Assembly: GCA_009801085.1 (NCBI GenBank)
Contig: VNWV01000029.1
Span: 1-64,000 of the forward strand
DNA: 64,000 nt
Direction of reading: 5' to 3'
Origin: Lasiodiplodia sp. COLG20
Taxonomy: Eukaryota; Ascomycota; Dothideomycetes; Botryosphaeriales; Botryosphaeriaceae
Positions 12,434 through 24,086 of this stretch are shown piece after piece. Position 1 is the first letter of the stretch; each line of letters begins with the position of its first letter. A program made the position numbers and the translations under genes. The notes below the pieces were generated by a model. It did no database searches and was not told the DNA's origin. It was given only the letters and a program-made list of their open reading frames with translations.

Positions 12434-13770
12434 TGCACAAATGGGATTCGGTGGTCAGGGAGAAATAGAAATTGGATTCGTATTTTGTCCTCTACCTGCT
12501 AATTGCTTTCACCCGTTAACGACCAGCCAGGCAGCTAGTCATCTCGCTACGCGGCTCTTATCCATTAAGGTTAGCAGGGACGCTTCTTGCTTCCTCTCTG
12601 ACAACAAGAATATCGCGGGGTCGGAATGCCTGCAGGAAGCACACTAAAATTCCCGTGAGAGATGCCGAGCACTGCCGGTAGGTAGCACAGTCATCACGGA
12701 CTACCCGATCCGACTAGCCGGTTTAGGGAACCGCTAAGAATCTCACAACGGTCCAGGCGCCCAGAGGCACAAAAGGTTAACGGATAAGCATCTATAGCTC
12801 TATATTACATGCGGGCTTGGGCCGTAGCGCAACGTCTAATAATCCCACATCGGACCAAGCTTCGTTGCACCCGTTCCCCGAGAGGCTGCATTCATGCAAC
12901 TAGTTCGGCGCCTCCAGAATTTCTTTGGTCCAAACGGAGACTCCTCCGGCGAGCTCACTAAAGCCCTTGAACCCTGGAAGTCGAAACGGCGCGCCTCTTC
13001 TCTCGTTCCAGACCGTTCCCGCTCGAGTGCCGAGACCGCGGTCGGTACCCAGCGATCCGGCTCCATCGGCCCGGTTTTCTGTAGTCTTAGAGCCGCAAGC
13101 GCGCCGCAAGCGCAACGAGCCTTTAGCAACAACCCTTGCGAGAAGAACAAAAAAAATCGCCCAAGAAAAAAGGGGGAACTCGGTGACGGCCACTCTTTTG
13201 CAAGGCAGGTGTTTTTTCTCAAATTACGTTTTCGAACGAAGGGGCTTGACGCCTCCTATCATGAACCTGCGTTCCCGACATGGTTTATTAACTGACCACG
13301 CCTGAATGATCACCAATCGCGTTCATTCCAGTCCTCCTTTTGCCTTCTAGGAGGTCCACGTTGATGGCGTGGGGTGGTGGGTTCGGCCCATTCCTAACAC
13401 CTCCCCGAGCGTGCAAGTCGATGCTGCGGAAAGCCACAGCAGCCCCGCCCTCCACACCTTCTTCCTCTTGCCCCCATGTGGCTGTTAGCTCGTCGCCACG
13501 TCCGGTAATCAGAAGAAGGCAAAAGATTGGATGGGCGGAGTCGGTGACGTTTTTGAGCTAAGCCTGCGGAGATTGGTCCCGAGCCAATAGAAGCGGCGCT
13601 TGCAAAATGAGGCTGCGGTGGAGCGGTTCGGGTGTTGCAAGGGGCCGACCCAGGGCTGGGGGATCCAGATCGCAAGTCCCCGTAGTAGCCGGTTCTGGAA
13701 AGCTTCGCGGGGGCGTCCGACGCTTTTCGCGAATCTGCTGGCGGTGGTGGTGGTTGTGGTGGCTGGTGGC
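12434..13770. other. Intergenic region, no supported gene
   Basis: About 1.3 kb without a recognisable product. Overlapping ORFs on both strands around 12836-13305 and 13340-13770 have low-complexity, Arg/Pro-rich translations typical of GC-rich non-coding DNA. It probably contains the 3' ends of the AAA+ and WC-2-like transcripts. Confidence 0.45.
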
Positions 13771-14810
13771 TCATCGGGGCCTGGAGCCCGACTCGGATGT
13801 GGTGGACACGGACCTCGGTCGCTTGCGGGCCTTGGAGTGGCGAACTGGTGGGGTTTCGAGAAAAAGGCTTAGTGGAGTTGGGCTTCGAATGTCAGGCTCG
13901 CAAGCGCCACCGAATGCGCCACTAAAGCGCCACTGGGTCTCTTTCCTGCCTGACGAAAGGGGAGGAGGTGGCAGTTCTTCGCGTCAAAAGACAGAGAGGT
14001 GGACAGGGAAAAAGATGATCATAACGGCGGGCTCGACTTACGTCCACAGGCGTTGCACAGCGTCTTCGGCCCGCCAGGCCCGCGTCGCCACTCCGGCGCT
14101 GAAGTGGCGCCGCACCACTGGCAGCAACGCTCGCCAATGGGCAGGGCGTCGTCATCTGCTTTTCTCCTCCCTCTGCGCTTCACGGGTGCGTCGGCGTGCT
14201 GCTTGGGTGCGAAGAAGATGCCTAAGTCACCCCTAACCTCACAGGCCACCACGGCGGCTGCGGGGTAAGGGCTGCCTGTGGCGGGCGCAGGAGAGGGGAG
14301 AGGAGTAGGAGGAGCGGCATCTTCGGCGAGGACCTCGTCCCGTAGCTCGCGGATCTTGCGCAGCAGCATTATCTGCTCGGTCTTGAGGTGTAGAAAGGAG
14401 TCGAACGCGGCCGCTTGCTTGGGGAGCAGCGGGCGAGCAGCGAGCGCCAAGTAGCCCCCGGCGGGCTGCAGTGAGCCGTAGAGCTCGAATGCGGCGTAGC
14501 CCGAGGCGGTGATGGTGCTCGAGATGCGGACGTGGAAGCGGAAAGAAATGCTGCGGGCAGCAGCAGCGTCGCGCATTTCAGAGGTGAAGACGTGAGAGTC
14601 ATCTTCGTGGATTAGAGCGGCTAACTGCTGGCCGAGAAGGTCGGCCGGGGCGGCCCCGATGAGGGCAGTGCTGCTGGGGGATGCGCGCAGTATGGCCGTG
14701 GTGAAGGGGTCGAGGTGCAAGAGCAGGTCGCGCACGCCCGCGATCAGCGCTGCCGAAATATCCTGCATTGAGGGTTGTGGCGGGGCATTGCTGGGCGATT
14801 CAAGAAGCAT
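13771..14810 (-). CDS. WC-2-like PAS/GATA zinc-finger protein, short form
   Basis: Two exons, intron 13845-14041 (GTAAGT...CCAG, 197 nt), 280 aa. The start is ATG 14810 (MLLESPSN); the longer ORF begins with GTG. A PAS-like region covers residues ~10-130. It is followed by a helical stretch FDSFLHLKTEQIMLLRKIRE, as seen after the PAS domain of White Collar-2. A GATA finger lies at ~230-256: C-x2-C-x18-C-x2-C with PEWRRGP and KTLCNACG. The splice restores GL after CNACG and continues RHSKARKRPRS, a basic tail, then TGA. WC-2 proteins partner WC-1 in blue-light and clock control, but canonical ones are about 450-530 aa, so this may be a divergent or second paralogue. The 18-residue finger loop fits the white-collar class. 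It is divergent from the histidine kinase. Confidence 0.78.
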
Positions 14811-16951
14811 AAATAGGTGGGCGGTGTGGATCACAGCGTGCCCCTCGGGCGCTAAAGAAAAGTGTGAGCCCCCGCAATGTCATTCCTTCGTGGCAAATGG
14901 CCTTTTCCGGGGCTTTACCGCCGTTTGACGCCGGCCGAGTAGGCTAAGTAGCGTTAACCGTATGACATAGCATCCTTCGGTCTCTGCCCCGCCCGTAGCC
15001 CTTTAGCGGTGACATGCTCACCGTAATTGTCTGGTTGGCTCAATAATATTTCATGGAGAGTGCTCGTCTACAACTGTGACATGGGTAAGGTAAATATGGA
15101 ACTGAGGATATCATCAAAAAATGTTCTTCTCCTTCCTCTTTCCGCCCGATGTGTGAAATTGGCGGACTGCCTTCAAACCCAGGAATATCATGAAACCAAA
15201 CGCTCTGGCTGTCAGGCCATCTATGCAGCGAGAGTAAAGTCTTGTAGCACAATGCCGGACTATTTCGAGTATCACTGCGTGGGACGTCCACGGCTCGTCT
15301 AGGCCGGGAGACATGTGCAACACTGTCTGACCGGAGAATAAGCTGCGGAGATTCTCGAGCGAGATGCCACCTTGCAATCCCTGCCTTGAAATCGGACCTA
15401 GCTGGATCTCAAAATTGGACTTTGCCTACGTTTATGGATATCTTGGGTGGTGGATAGGTTCGATAGCTTTCCTTAACTCTTCAACCTGTTTTACCGGTCC
15501 TACTTACTTTGTCTGCTCACCTTTCCTTTGCCCCTTCGTGATTATCTTTGGCTTTCACTCTACATTGCATCGAACCAAGTTCTTCTGCTTCCCACGGCCT
15601 CCTGTTACGCTTGTGGTATTTTTTAGGGTGTAACACTGAAGATTATCTCAGCTAAGGAAAAGGTTGGCACGGATCGTTTATTAGTATTTTTATTGGGTGT
15701 TTGCAACGTTGGTGATAAGTCGGATTAACAAGTTTTCCGGGTATCTGAGCCGGTGATAATTCATTCCTACCTACGGCCCGCTTGTACATAATAGTGTGGT
15801 TTTGTTCCTCAGCGTCTAAGCTTCTACACTTTGTAGGAGCTACACAAATAGCCACGCCTAAAGGGCGACATCGGCTACAGATTGTTTTAACAGAGCCTTA
15901 AGAAGAAGGATCGCGATACCATCGAAATCTCCCGATCGGGCTACCTACTTACGGAGCCGAGAATCGAGATCAGACAGCCAATGAGAAAGCCAACGCATTG
16001 TTAGCGTTTCAGCCCAAGACGCTCTAAATGCGGGAGTTCCGACGAGTTTCAGCACTAGCGTGACTATTAAGAGTGTGGCTTCCACGTCGGCGCCAGGCTG
16101 GTGGGTGGTAAGAGAGGAGGGGGTAGAAAGAAGAAAAAGGCCGCTCGGCGCAAGTTTCAGTCGGAGCGGTCTCCGATATGCTCGCTTCTCCGCAGGCCGG
16201 GCCAGGCTTCCAACCTTAACGTGCGGCTTTACCACGTTAGGAAAGGATAAGATGCCGATTTCAGCTAATCAGGCGACGCTTGCATACGCTTGCCAACGGC
16301 AGTGGCGAATCCGGCGAACGCCTCACTTGTAAAAGAGGCTCGATTATCTTCGGAGAAGCTCAGCTGGTCGCTGACGAGTCACATGCAAGATTCGCAAGAA
16401 CAGCAGAGTGGAGCTGGACATTGCGATAGAGCCGATCTCCAAGGTGTGTTGGGTGTTCCACGAATCTTGTGCCGCTCCCACAGTGGCTGGTGGTCTAGAA
16501 CTTCGGGCTAGCTGGCATTGCCGGGTTTTGAGTGGCGCTAAAGGGTCCAGCCTCGGTTTTCAAGAACCACTACCGCCGGCTGAACCACCGCCACGGAGGC
16601 TTTCCCGCCAGAAAATGACAGAATTCACGTATAGGCCAGCTTTGTAAAAGGGCTTAGGGTTGCTAGGGCTAATTTTGCAACGTGGTGCTGCAAGAATAGA
16701 TCTTACTCTTATTCAGTTTGACCCCACGAGTTCGAAGAGCAGATCTGACGGGCAGCGGAGAGAACTATACTGCATGCAGGCTGTGGAACGGCATGGGGTA
16801 CCTAGGTTGGCGGTGGAAGATTGTGATGCAAGCCTCAAAAGCCCTGGCGTCGCCACATGACGCTAAGAGAAGCAGTATATGTTGAAATCCGCCTCCCCAA
16901 ATGCGGATGTCTCTGGATCCCCATGTGTTGAATTTCAATTGTCCGCAGCAA
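14811..16951. other. Long divergent intergenic region (WC-2-like / histidine kinase)
   Basis: About 2.1 kb between two divergently transcribed signalling genes. No ORF here has a recognisable product, and several AT-rich and purine-rich tracts alternate. It presumably contains both promoters and 5' leaders; such long upstream regions are common for regulatory genes in filamentous fungi. Confidence 0.45.
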
Positions 16952-19900
16952 ATGGGCTCCGCACCGCCTCTTCCCACGCCAACGGAGCGTGCACGGGAGC
17001 GCGACGTTTTCCCGTAGGCCGCCCCCGCCGCCTCGCGGCTTGACTTTGACCGTCTGCTACAGCTTCTACCCTCTCTCGCTCGACATCCCCGATCTCACCC
17101 CCGCCCTCACCGCGTCGCCTCACTGTCTGCCGCCTCCCGGCTACCGCCCGCAGCCATCCAGCGATGCAGTACTCACGGGAATCGCCCAGCTCGCTTCCCT
17201 ACGGCTAGGTGCGCAGCACTCCCTAGTCTCGCTAATTGACAGCCGGTCCCAAATCGTATTAGCCGAGGCGACACCCACGCTGTCGCTGTGCCGCGAAAGC
17301 CGTACCGACGACGGTGGAGATGGGCTGTGGCTGGGCTGCGCCACGATCCCACGGGAGTGCGGCTTGTGTGAGCTTGTTCTTAATGCCGGCGGCTCGGCCG
17401 TTGTCATCAACGATCTCCAGAAAGACGCCCGCTCCGCTACCCGCTCCTTTGTCGCCAACCGCACACCCAGCCTACGTTTCTACGCCGCCGTGCCGCTAGT
17501 CACCCAGACAGGCTCCATCATCGGCGCCGTTGCCGTCTTCGACTATGTGCCGCGCAACAACGGGCTGGCACCGCACCTCGTCGGCGCCCTGCATGACGTG
17601 GCTGCCGCCGCCATGTCCCACTTCAACGCTTCGCGCGCCTTAGACGACAGCCGCCGCTCGGAGCGTCTGGTACGCGGTCTGACGTCCTTCGTCACTGGCG
17701 CTTCGGACCTGCAGCACCGTGCTGAACTGAACGTACCACGCAGCCCTCAGAATCCCGCCGTCAGATCACCACTTCCGCACCCCTCCAACCTCCCCCTACT
17801 AGAGAGGCCGGTTGTCAGCAGGAACCCATCAACCGAGCTGCATCTACCCGTCAGCCCCGCCGCTACGGACCAAGAGCCACCGAACGACAAGGACGATCTG
17901 CTCGCTCTGCAGGACATGATCCTCCCTCCCGGCGCCAAACGCATGTTCTCCCGCGCCGCCAACATCATGCGAGACTCGGGCGGCTTCTCGGGCGTCATCA
18001 TCTTCGACGCCTCCCTGGCGAATCCGGGCGGTGCTCCTTCTTTTTCTACGCCGAGCACGCCAGCCGCTTCTCCTCCGCTCGACAGCACTGACGACGATGC
18101 CCCCGCCTCGTGCAAGATCCTTGGCTTCGCTGACGGCGACGCTTCAAGCCGCACGGGCACGTCGCCCAAGTCGGACTACCTAACGCTAGCCGAGTCGGAT
18201 CTCAAGCGTCTCCTGAACCAAAACCCGCACGGCAAGATCTTCACCTTCCCGCCCGCTAACAGCAGCAGCAGTGCGGAAAGCTCCTCGGACGACTGCTCTG
18301 CTACCCGCCGCGAGGAAAAGGCGCGACGTCAAGGCAGAAGACGCAAGTTCTCAGCCGCGGCCGCCATCATGGACGTCGCCCACGACGCCCGCAGCGCCGC
18401 CGTCGTCCCGCTCTGGGACTACCAGCGCGAGCGCTGGTTCGCCTGCTGTCTCTGCTGGACGACGGATCCGCGCCGCCTGTTGTCGCACGGCAGCGATCTA
18501 CTCTACCTGCGGACGTTCGGTAATAGCGTCATGACGGAGCTCAGTAGGCTCGATGCCTTGTCTGTTGACAGGGCTAAATCCACCTTCATCGAGTCCATGT
18601 CCCACGAACTGCGATCACCGCTGCATGGCATCTTGGGCGGCATTGAGTACCTCCGCGGCATGGAGCTTGATTCGGCCCAGAGCAGCATCGTCGCGTCAAT
18701 TGGCGTCTGTGGGCGCACGCTGCTCGACACGGTGCGGAACGTGCTGGAGTACTCGAAGATCAACGAGCAGTCGCCGCGGCCGGGCACTGCTCCCGCTCGG
18801 AAACGCCACCATGCCATATCCATCGCGTCGACGCCCACTGCCGACGTGCGGCAGCTGACCGAAGAGACGGTCGAGGCCGTCTTTGCGGGCCACTCGTACA
18901 GCGTGTCATCGACCCAAGCCGAGGAAGGCGATGAACCGTTCGCGCGTAATGGCAGCCACGACATGCCGTCCTCCCCGACAGGACCCCCCGTCCGCAGAGC
19001 GATCCGAATCATCCTCGACATGCCTGACCGCCGGTCGTGGTGCTTTGCGCTGCAGCCAGGCATCTGGCGGCGCATCGTCATGAACGTCTTCGGCAACGCG
19101 CTCAAGTTCACCCACACCGGCTTCATCCGCGTTGCGCTTTCTGCTGCGGACGTGGATGAAGCGGAGGCGCGCGTCTCTCTCACCGTGACCGACTCGGGGG
19201 CTGGAATGTCGCCCGCATTCCTGCGCGATGGCTTGTTCAAGGCCTTTTCGCAGGAGAACCCCTTCGTCCCTGGCACCGGCCTCGGCCTGAGCATTGTGCG
19301 ACGGCTCGTAGACAGTCTTGGAGGCAGCATCGACGTTCAAAGCCTGCAGAACGCAGGGACGGAGATTCGAATCACCGCCACTCTCCGAAAGCGCGCTTGT
19401 AGAGGCGAGAACGTCATCTCTGCCATTGAGGCGAGGCTCCAGGACAAACGCATATGCATCCCGGACGGATTCATGTCAAACAATCACGCCACTCCCGCTT
19501 CCGTGGTCCGCGGTGAACGCTACTTTGTCGAATCAATCACTCAATCACTCCGCGAATGCTTTGGGGTCCGCGTCAGCACCGACGTAGATCTAGACAACGA
19601 TCAACTCGTCGTATACCCCGGCCCAAACATGAAGTCCATGTCCAAAAAACGCCCGTACAATGGCATGTCCGTCATCGTTGCGCTGGACGCCCTCGAGGCT
19701 GCAACGCTACGAACAGACACCAGGATCGCTGGAGGCTTCATCGAAGTCGTCACTCAACCGTAGGTTTTCTCAGCATATTCTCCCAATCGCATCGTCTCCT
19801 ACCACCAACCTTTGCTGACACACTTTCCCTCCCCCAGATGTGGCCCGTACAAACTAGCACGAATCCTCGAGCGCTACCTGAACCGCCAAGCCGCAGCTGG

Positions 19901-20966
19901 CTCTCTGCCGCCGCTCCACCACCCCAGCAGTCCTCCCACCAACGCCAGCACCGCCTCTCCCGCACGCCCTGCACCAACCCCATACCCACCACCACTCTCG
20001 CCACAGCGCCCCTGGCCCCTCTCCCGCCTCCCCACCTTCCGCCCAACACCCGGCCCAGCATCCCCTCCCCGCCGCGCCTCCATCCCACACCTCCTCTCCT
20101 CCTCCACCTCCGCCGACGCCATCCCCCGCCGACGTCAGCGCTATCATCCGCTCTCTTCCTCTCCCGCAAACGCCACTACCACCACCACCACCAGCAAACC
20201 CCGCTCCTCCTCCAACCCCCCTCGCCGCAGCCGCACCCACAGAGCCGAGATCCTCATCGTCGACGACAACCCGCTCAACGTACGCCTGCTCTCCGCGTTC
20301 CTGACTAAACACGGTTTTCCGGACCACGTGGCGGCGTCGAACGGCCTCGAGGCGCTGCGGATGTTTCAAAAGGAGCCGAGGCGGTGGGCGGCCATCCTGA
20401 TGGATTTGAGTATGCCGGTCATGGACGGGGCGACGGCGACGAGGGAGATTAGGGCGTGGGAACGGAGGTTGGCTCAAGCGAGGAAAGGGGGGAGGAAGGG
20501 GGGTGGTGGTGGTGGGGGTGGAGGGATGGTGGACGACGGGGCGGATCGACAGAAAGGGGAGATGATGATGATGATGATGGAAGGTAGGAATGGGGCAGTC
20601 AAAGTGGACGACGACGAGGAGGAGGAGGAGGGTGAGGAGGAGCGAGGTTCTGTTGCTGCGGTGAGCGATCAGCGGGAGCTGCCTGCCTCTTCTGCAGCAA
20701 CAAACGGAGCGAAAAAGGTGGAGTTGATGGTGGATCAACAGCGCTCTGCAACCCAACCGAACGCGATCGCGGTCCAGCAACCCCACGCGGACGCTGGCGT
20801 GGGCGTGCAGATAATTGTTACTACCGGCCTCGGTAGCGCAACGGCGCGGTTCGAGGCTCTCAGCGCCGGCGCCGACGAGTACATGACGAAGCCGTTACAG
20901 TTCGGGACGCTGATGAAATTGCTGAATAAGCGCATCGAGGACAAGGAGGCGGCGCCGCCTAGCTGA
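16952..20966 (+). CDS. Hybrid histidine kinase (GAF-HisKA-HATPase-REC)
   Basis: Three exons; introns 17014-17062 and 19760-19837 give 1295 aa. The start ATG 16952 is supported because the small first exon encodes PTPTERARERDVF, the usual opening of this fungal kinase family, and splices in phase. A GAF domain covers ~residues 55-210 (SLIDSRSQIVLAEATPTLSL, FYAAVPLVTQTGSIIGAVAV). The H-box SHELRSPLHGIL has phospho-acceptor His ~535. HATPase boxes are VMNVFGNALKFT (N), DSGAGM (G1) and GTGLGLSIV (G2). A Pro/Ser-rich linker then leads to a receiver domain with ILIVDDNPLNV, phospho-acceptor Asp ~1109 in LMDLSMPVMDG, and EYMTKP. All catalytic residues are present. A low-complexity insertion of about 105 residues (polyGly, polyMet, polyGlu) splits the receiver. 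The signal sensed is unknown; it would feed an HPt/response-regulator relay. Confidence 0.9.
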
Positions 20967-21336
20967 CGGAAATGGATTTTTTGCTTTAATTCCGTGCTTG
21001 TGGTTGACGGTGATTGCAAAGAATGATCACATCGCAATGTTTGTAAAATGTCCCCGAGAAAGTCGTCTTATCGGAACCTTTCTCGGAACCGACTAGTGAT
21101 TGGCGAAAAGTTCGCAGAGCCTGATGGCTTCGAGACCTCTGAAAGCTTCCGAAAATCAATAGCTCGGAGGATTAATTGCTAATCAAAACGAAACGTGGAT
21201 TGGATGGCATGATCTGACGGACAACACATGATTCCTCACCTTGCAGTCGTAACTGCTATTAAACTTCACTTTAACTCTACTTGATCCTACTGGAAAGCAT
21301 ACCATCAAGCTCTTAAGCTTACAAAAGGCAAGCATC
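20967..21336. other. Intergenic spacer
   Basis: 370 bp holding the 3' flank of the histidine kinase and the promoter of the amidase. The last part before ATG 21337 is pyrimidine-rich. I see no gene or repeat. Confidence 0.4.
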
Positions 21337-23338
21337 ATGCGCGTCGACAGCTGGGAATCGCGGGCCGCACAGAAGCGCCAACAATGTGCAGCCAAGATCC
21401 CAGAACACTGGAAGATTCCAGTCTCAATCCCACAGAATCTCCAAGAGCCACTTGAGGAAAACCGAAACAATCTCATCGAACTAGATATCGTACGGCGATG
21501 CGGTATCATGACGGAGCGAGAGCTGCGCATTACGGAATCGTTCACTGTTCAAGATTTGTTGGAGGCCTTGGCCTCTGGAGAATTGACGAGCCTCGAAGTC
21601 ACGATTGCGTACTCGAAGAGGGCAGCGATAGCCCAGCAATTGGTAAGTCATCTCATCAACACATGATCTCTACGGTTCAGCCGACGAATACTTTTGCACA
21701 AAATCGCATGTGATATGAGTTTGCGCTGATAGAAGAAGGTCAATTGCCTTACCGAAACCCTTTTTCCTGAGGCAGAGGCTAGGGCACGCTCTTTGGACGA
21801 CATGAGGGCGAAGGGTCAACTGGCAGGCCCTTTGCATGGGCTGCCAATTAGCCTGAAGGACTCGTTCCAAGTTGCTGGGACGCAAGCTACGCTGGGAATT
21901 GTGTCCCTCCTTGATAAAGTTTCGGGTTCGAATTCGGCACTTGTGGACATGCTCCTGGGTCTCGGAGCAGTCTTGTACGTCAAGACGAACGTCCCGCAAA
22001 CATTGGGGGTATGTTTACGCCTGATATACCGCGCTATGTAACTCACGTAAGCGCAGACGGTAGACTCGGAAAATAATGTTTTCGGTCGAACGCTGAGTCC
22101 ATGGAACACTATGTTGACTCCCGGGGGATCGAGCGGCGGAGAAGGAGCGCTCGTTGCTTTCCAAGGATCCCCTCTCGGCGTTGGTACTGACTTAGGAGGT
22201 GAATATAAAATTCCATGGAACCCCGTCTAGCTTCTGCAGTAAACAGTATTGTATTCTAGCATTTGGCTAATATATATCAGGCTCCGTTCGCATTCCCTCT
22301 CTCTGCTGCGGCGTCTATGGCTTCAAACCTACGGCATCACGATTGCCATACGGTGGTCAGCAAGGCCTCAATGCACCGGGCACTGACTTCATGCTTGCTT
22401 GTGCCGGCCCGATGTCTCGAGACCTGAATGCCCTGGAGGTCCTTGTCAGAGCCGTCATCCATGCCAGACCAGCTTTGTACGATTCAACCGCCATTAACGT
22501 ACCCTGGAGAGATCTATCAAACCGGGAAAGACGCAAGCTGAGAATCGGAGTCGTTCAGGAAGACCCTCTTTTCCCCCTGCACCCGCCGGTCCGAAACGCC
22601 ATGGATGAAGCTGTGCGGGTGCTCCGGTCCGAGGGCAACGAGCTGATATACCTGGACCCGGGCGAATGTCACGTCGCAGACGCGACCGAGGTTGCGTGGA
22701 AGTTCTTCGGAATCGACGAGACCGTCTTCGATCATTTGAAAGCCAGTGGAGAGCCCGTGGTCCGATCCGTGGCGTTCATCAACAGCCTCGCCGCTGCGCT
22801 GCCTCGGAGATTCCTTCCTGATACCGACGGCATGGACAAGTTTCGTCTTCTCGCAACATTGAGACATGCTCGGGCTGCTATTGTCGAGGACTGGAGGAAG
22901 ATATGGCAGAAAAATACACTCGATGTTGTACTTTGTCCGCCGGCGCAAAGCACTGCTGTAGAGCACGACAAGTTTGGCTTGCCGCCGTACACCACGCTGA
23001 CGAACATATTGGACGTGAGTCACTTACAACCCGAAGGCAATTGGCCGATACTGACATCTCGACGCAGTATCCGTCTTGTATCATCTCCTTTGGTAGAGCT
23101 ACAAGTGAACCGAGCCTGATGCTATTCGTAAAGGTGCTGGGTTAGATTAGACTAGACTGTATGACTCCATTTGCTCGATACGTGAGAAAGCCTTAGCTGA
23201 TCCGTTGTTCTCTCAGATCACCCAGATATTCTCGAAGGAGCTCCCTGTTCTGTCCAGGTGTTTACCAAAAGCATGTGTGATGAGGAATGTCTTGCGATTG
23301 CTAACATCATCGACGATTGCCTCAACGCTAACCAATGA
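21337..23338 (+). CDS. Amidase (amidase-signature family)
   Basis: Six exons; introns 21643-21738, 22009-22056, 22199-22280, 23015-23067 and 23105-23216 give 536 aa, a normal length for fungal general amidases that hydrolyse carboxamides. The Ser-cisSer-Lys triad is visible: Lys in GLPISLKDSF, cis-Ser in GGSSGGEGALVAF and the nucleophile in GTDLGGSVRIP, with CCGVYGFKPT after it. Without the last splice the frame stops early at 23145 and lacks the conserved end. An acceptor at 23216 (TCTCAG) restores HPDILEGAPCSVQVF and a C-terminal helix (DEECLAIANIID), the expected amidase ending, so I extend the gene to TGA 23338. The donor of that last intron (GTGAAC at 23105) is chosen by phase and is less certain. 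Substrate unknown; probably cytosolic. Confidence 0.85.
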
Positions 23339-24086
23339 TGGGTCTCTCCAAAGGGAGTGATTGCTGCGTAGGATTCGACAATTGGTGTCACAAGATGTCA
23401 TTAGTTGATACAAATTCCTGTTCTCCTAAGAATCAGTTGCGTCGCGTGCTTAGTCTTCTCTTACACTACAATGAAGCGTAGATATTCTATTGATTATTGC
23501 CTCTTTGCAGTTTATTACCAGTTCGTACCGTTTCTCTAAAATACATGTGTGTCTGTATTGTGAGTAACATAGGCGTTCCTCATCCGAATGCTCCCTATCC
23601 AAGATTTGTAGTCGAGCCATATGTAGACTTTGGAGAAATTCCTGTTCGGAATCCATGCTGCGCTTCAACACAAAAGCCCAGCTGAGAAATTAGCACGTTT
23701 CAGCGACTACATGTGTGCTTTGATCAACCTTGCACAATGACCTTGCTGAATATGAATTTATCGAGAAATTGGTCACCAGCAACAATGGATGCCAACAGGT
23801 ATTGCATGTGATATTGGTTTTCCGGGAGTGAAAATAATTCAGATGCAATGGCTATCATCTGTCTTGGTATTTTCTGTGACTCTTCTCGGTTTGCGATGGC
23901 GCTGGGGCCACTTGACTAAAAAGTCATGAAAGGTCCGAAAAGTGTCCAGAATCCGAACGAAACTTGAACGCCGGGACCGAACCGAAAACACGCCGCCATG
24001 ACTTTAATAGAGAGAGTTGCTGGTCTCGCAATGTATTGTAGCATAGACAGATTGGCTTGGCAGCTCTCAACCCTCCATTCACAACA
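23339..24086. other. Intergenic spacer
   Basis: About 750 bp. Small ORFs on both strands near 23450-23690 have no recognisable product. The region is AT-rich in the middle and includes the promoter of the disulfide reductase gene. Confidence 0.4.

Noticed and set aside
12836..13305. Overlapping ORFs of 94-133 codons on both strands
   Set aside because: All frames give Arg/Pro/Ser-rich, low-information translations with no motif and no splice support; typical of GC-rich non-coding DNA.
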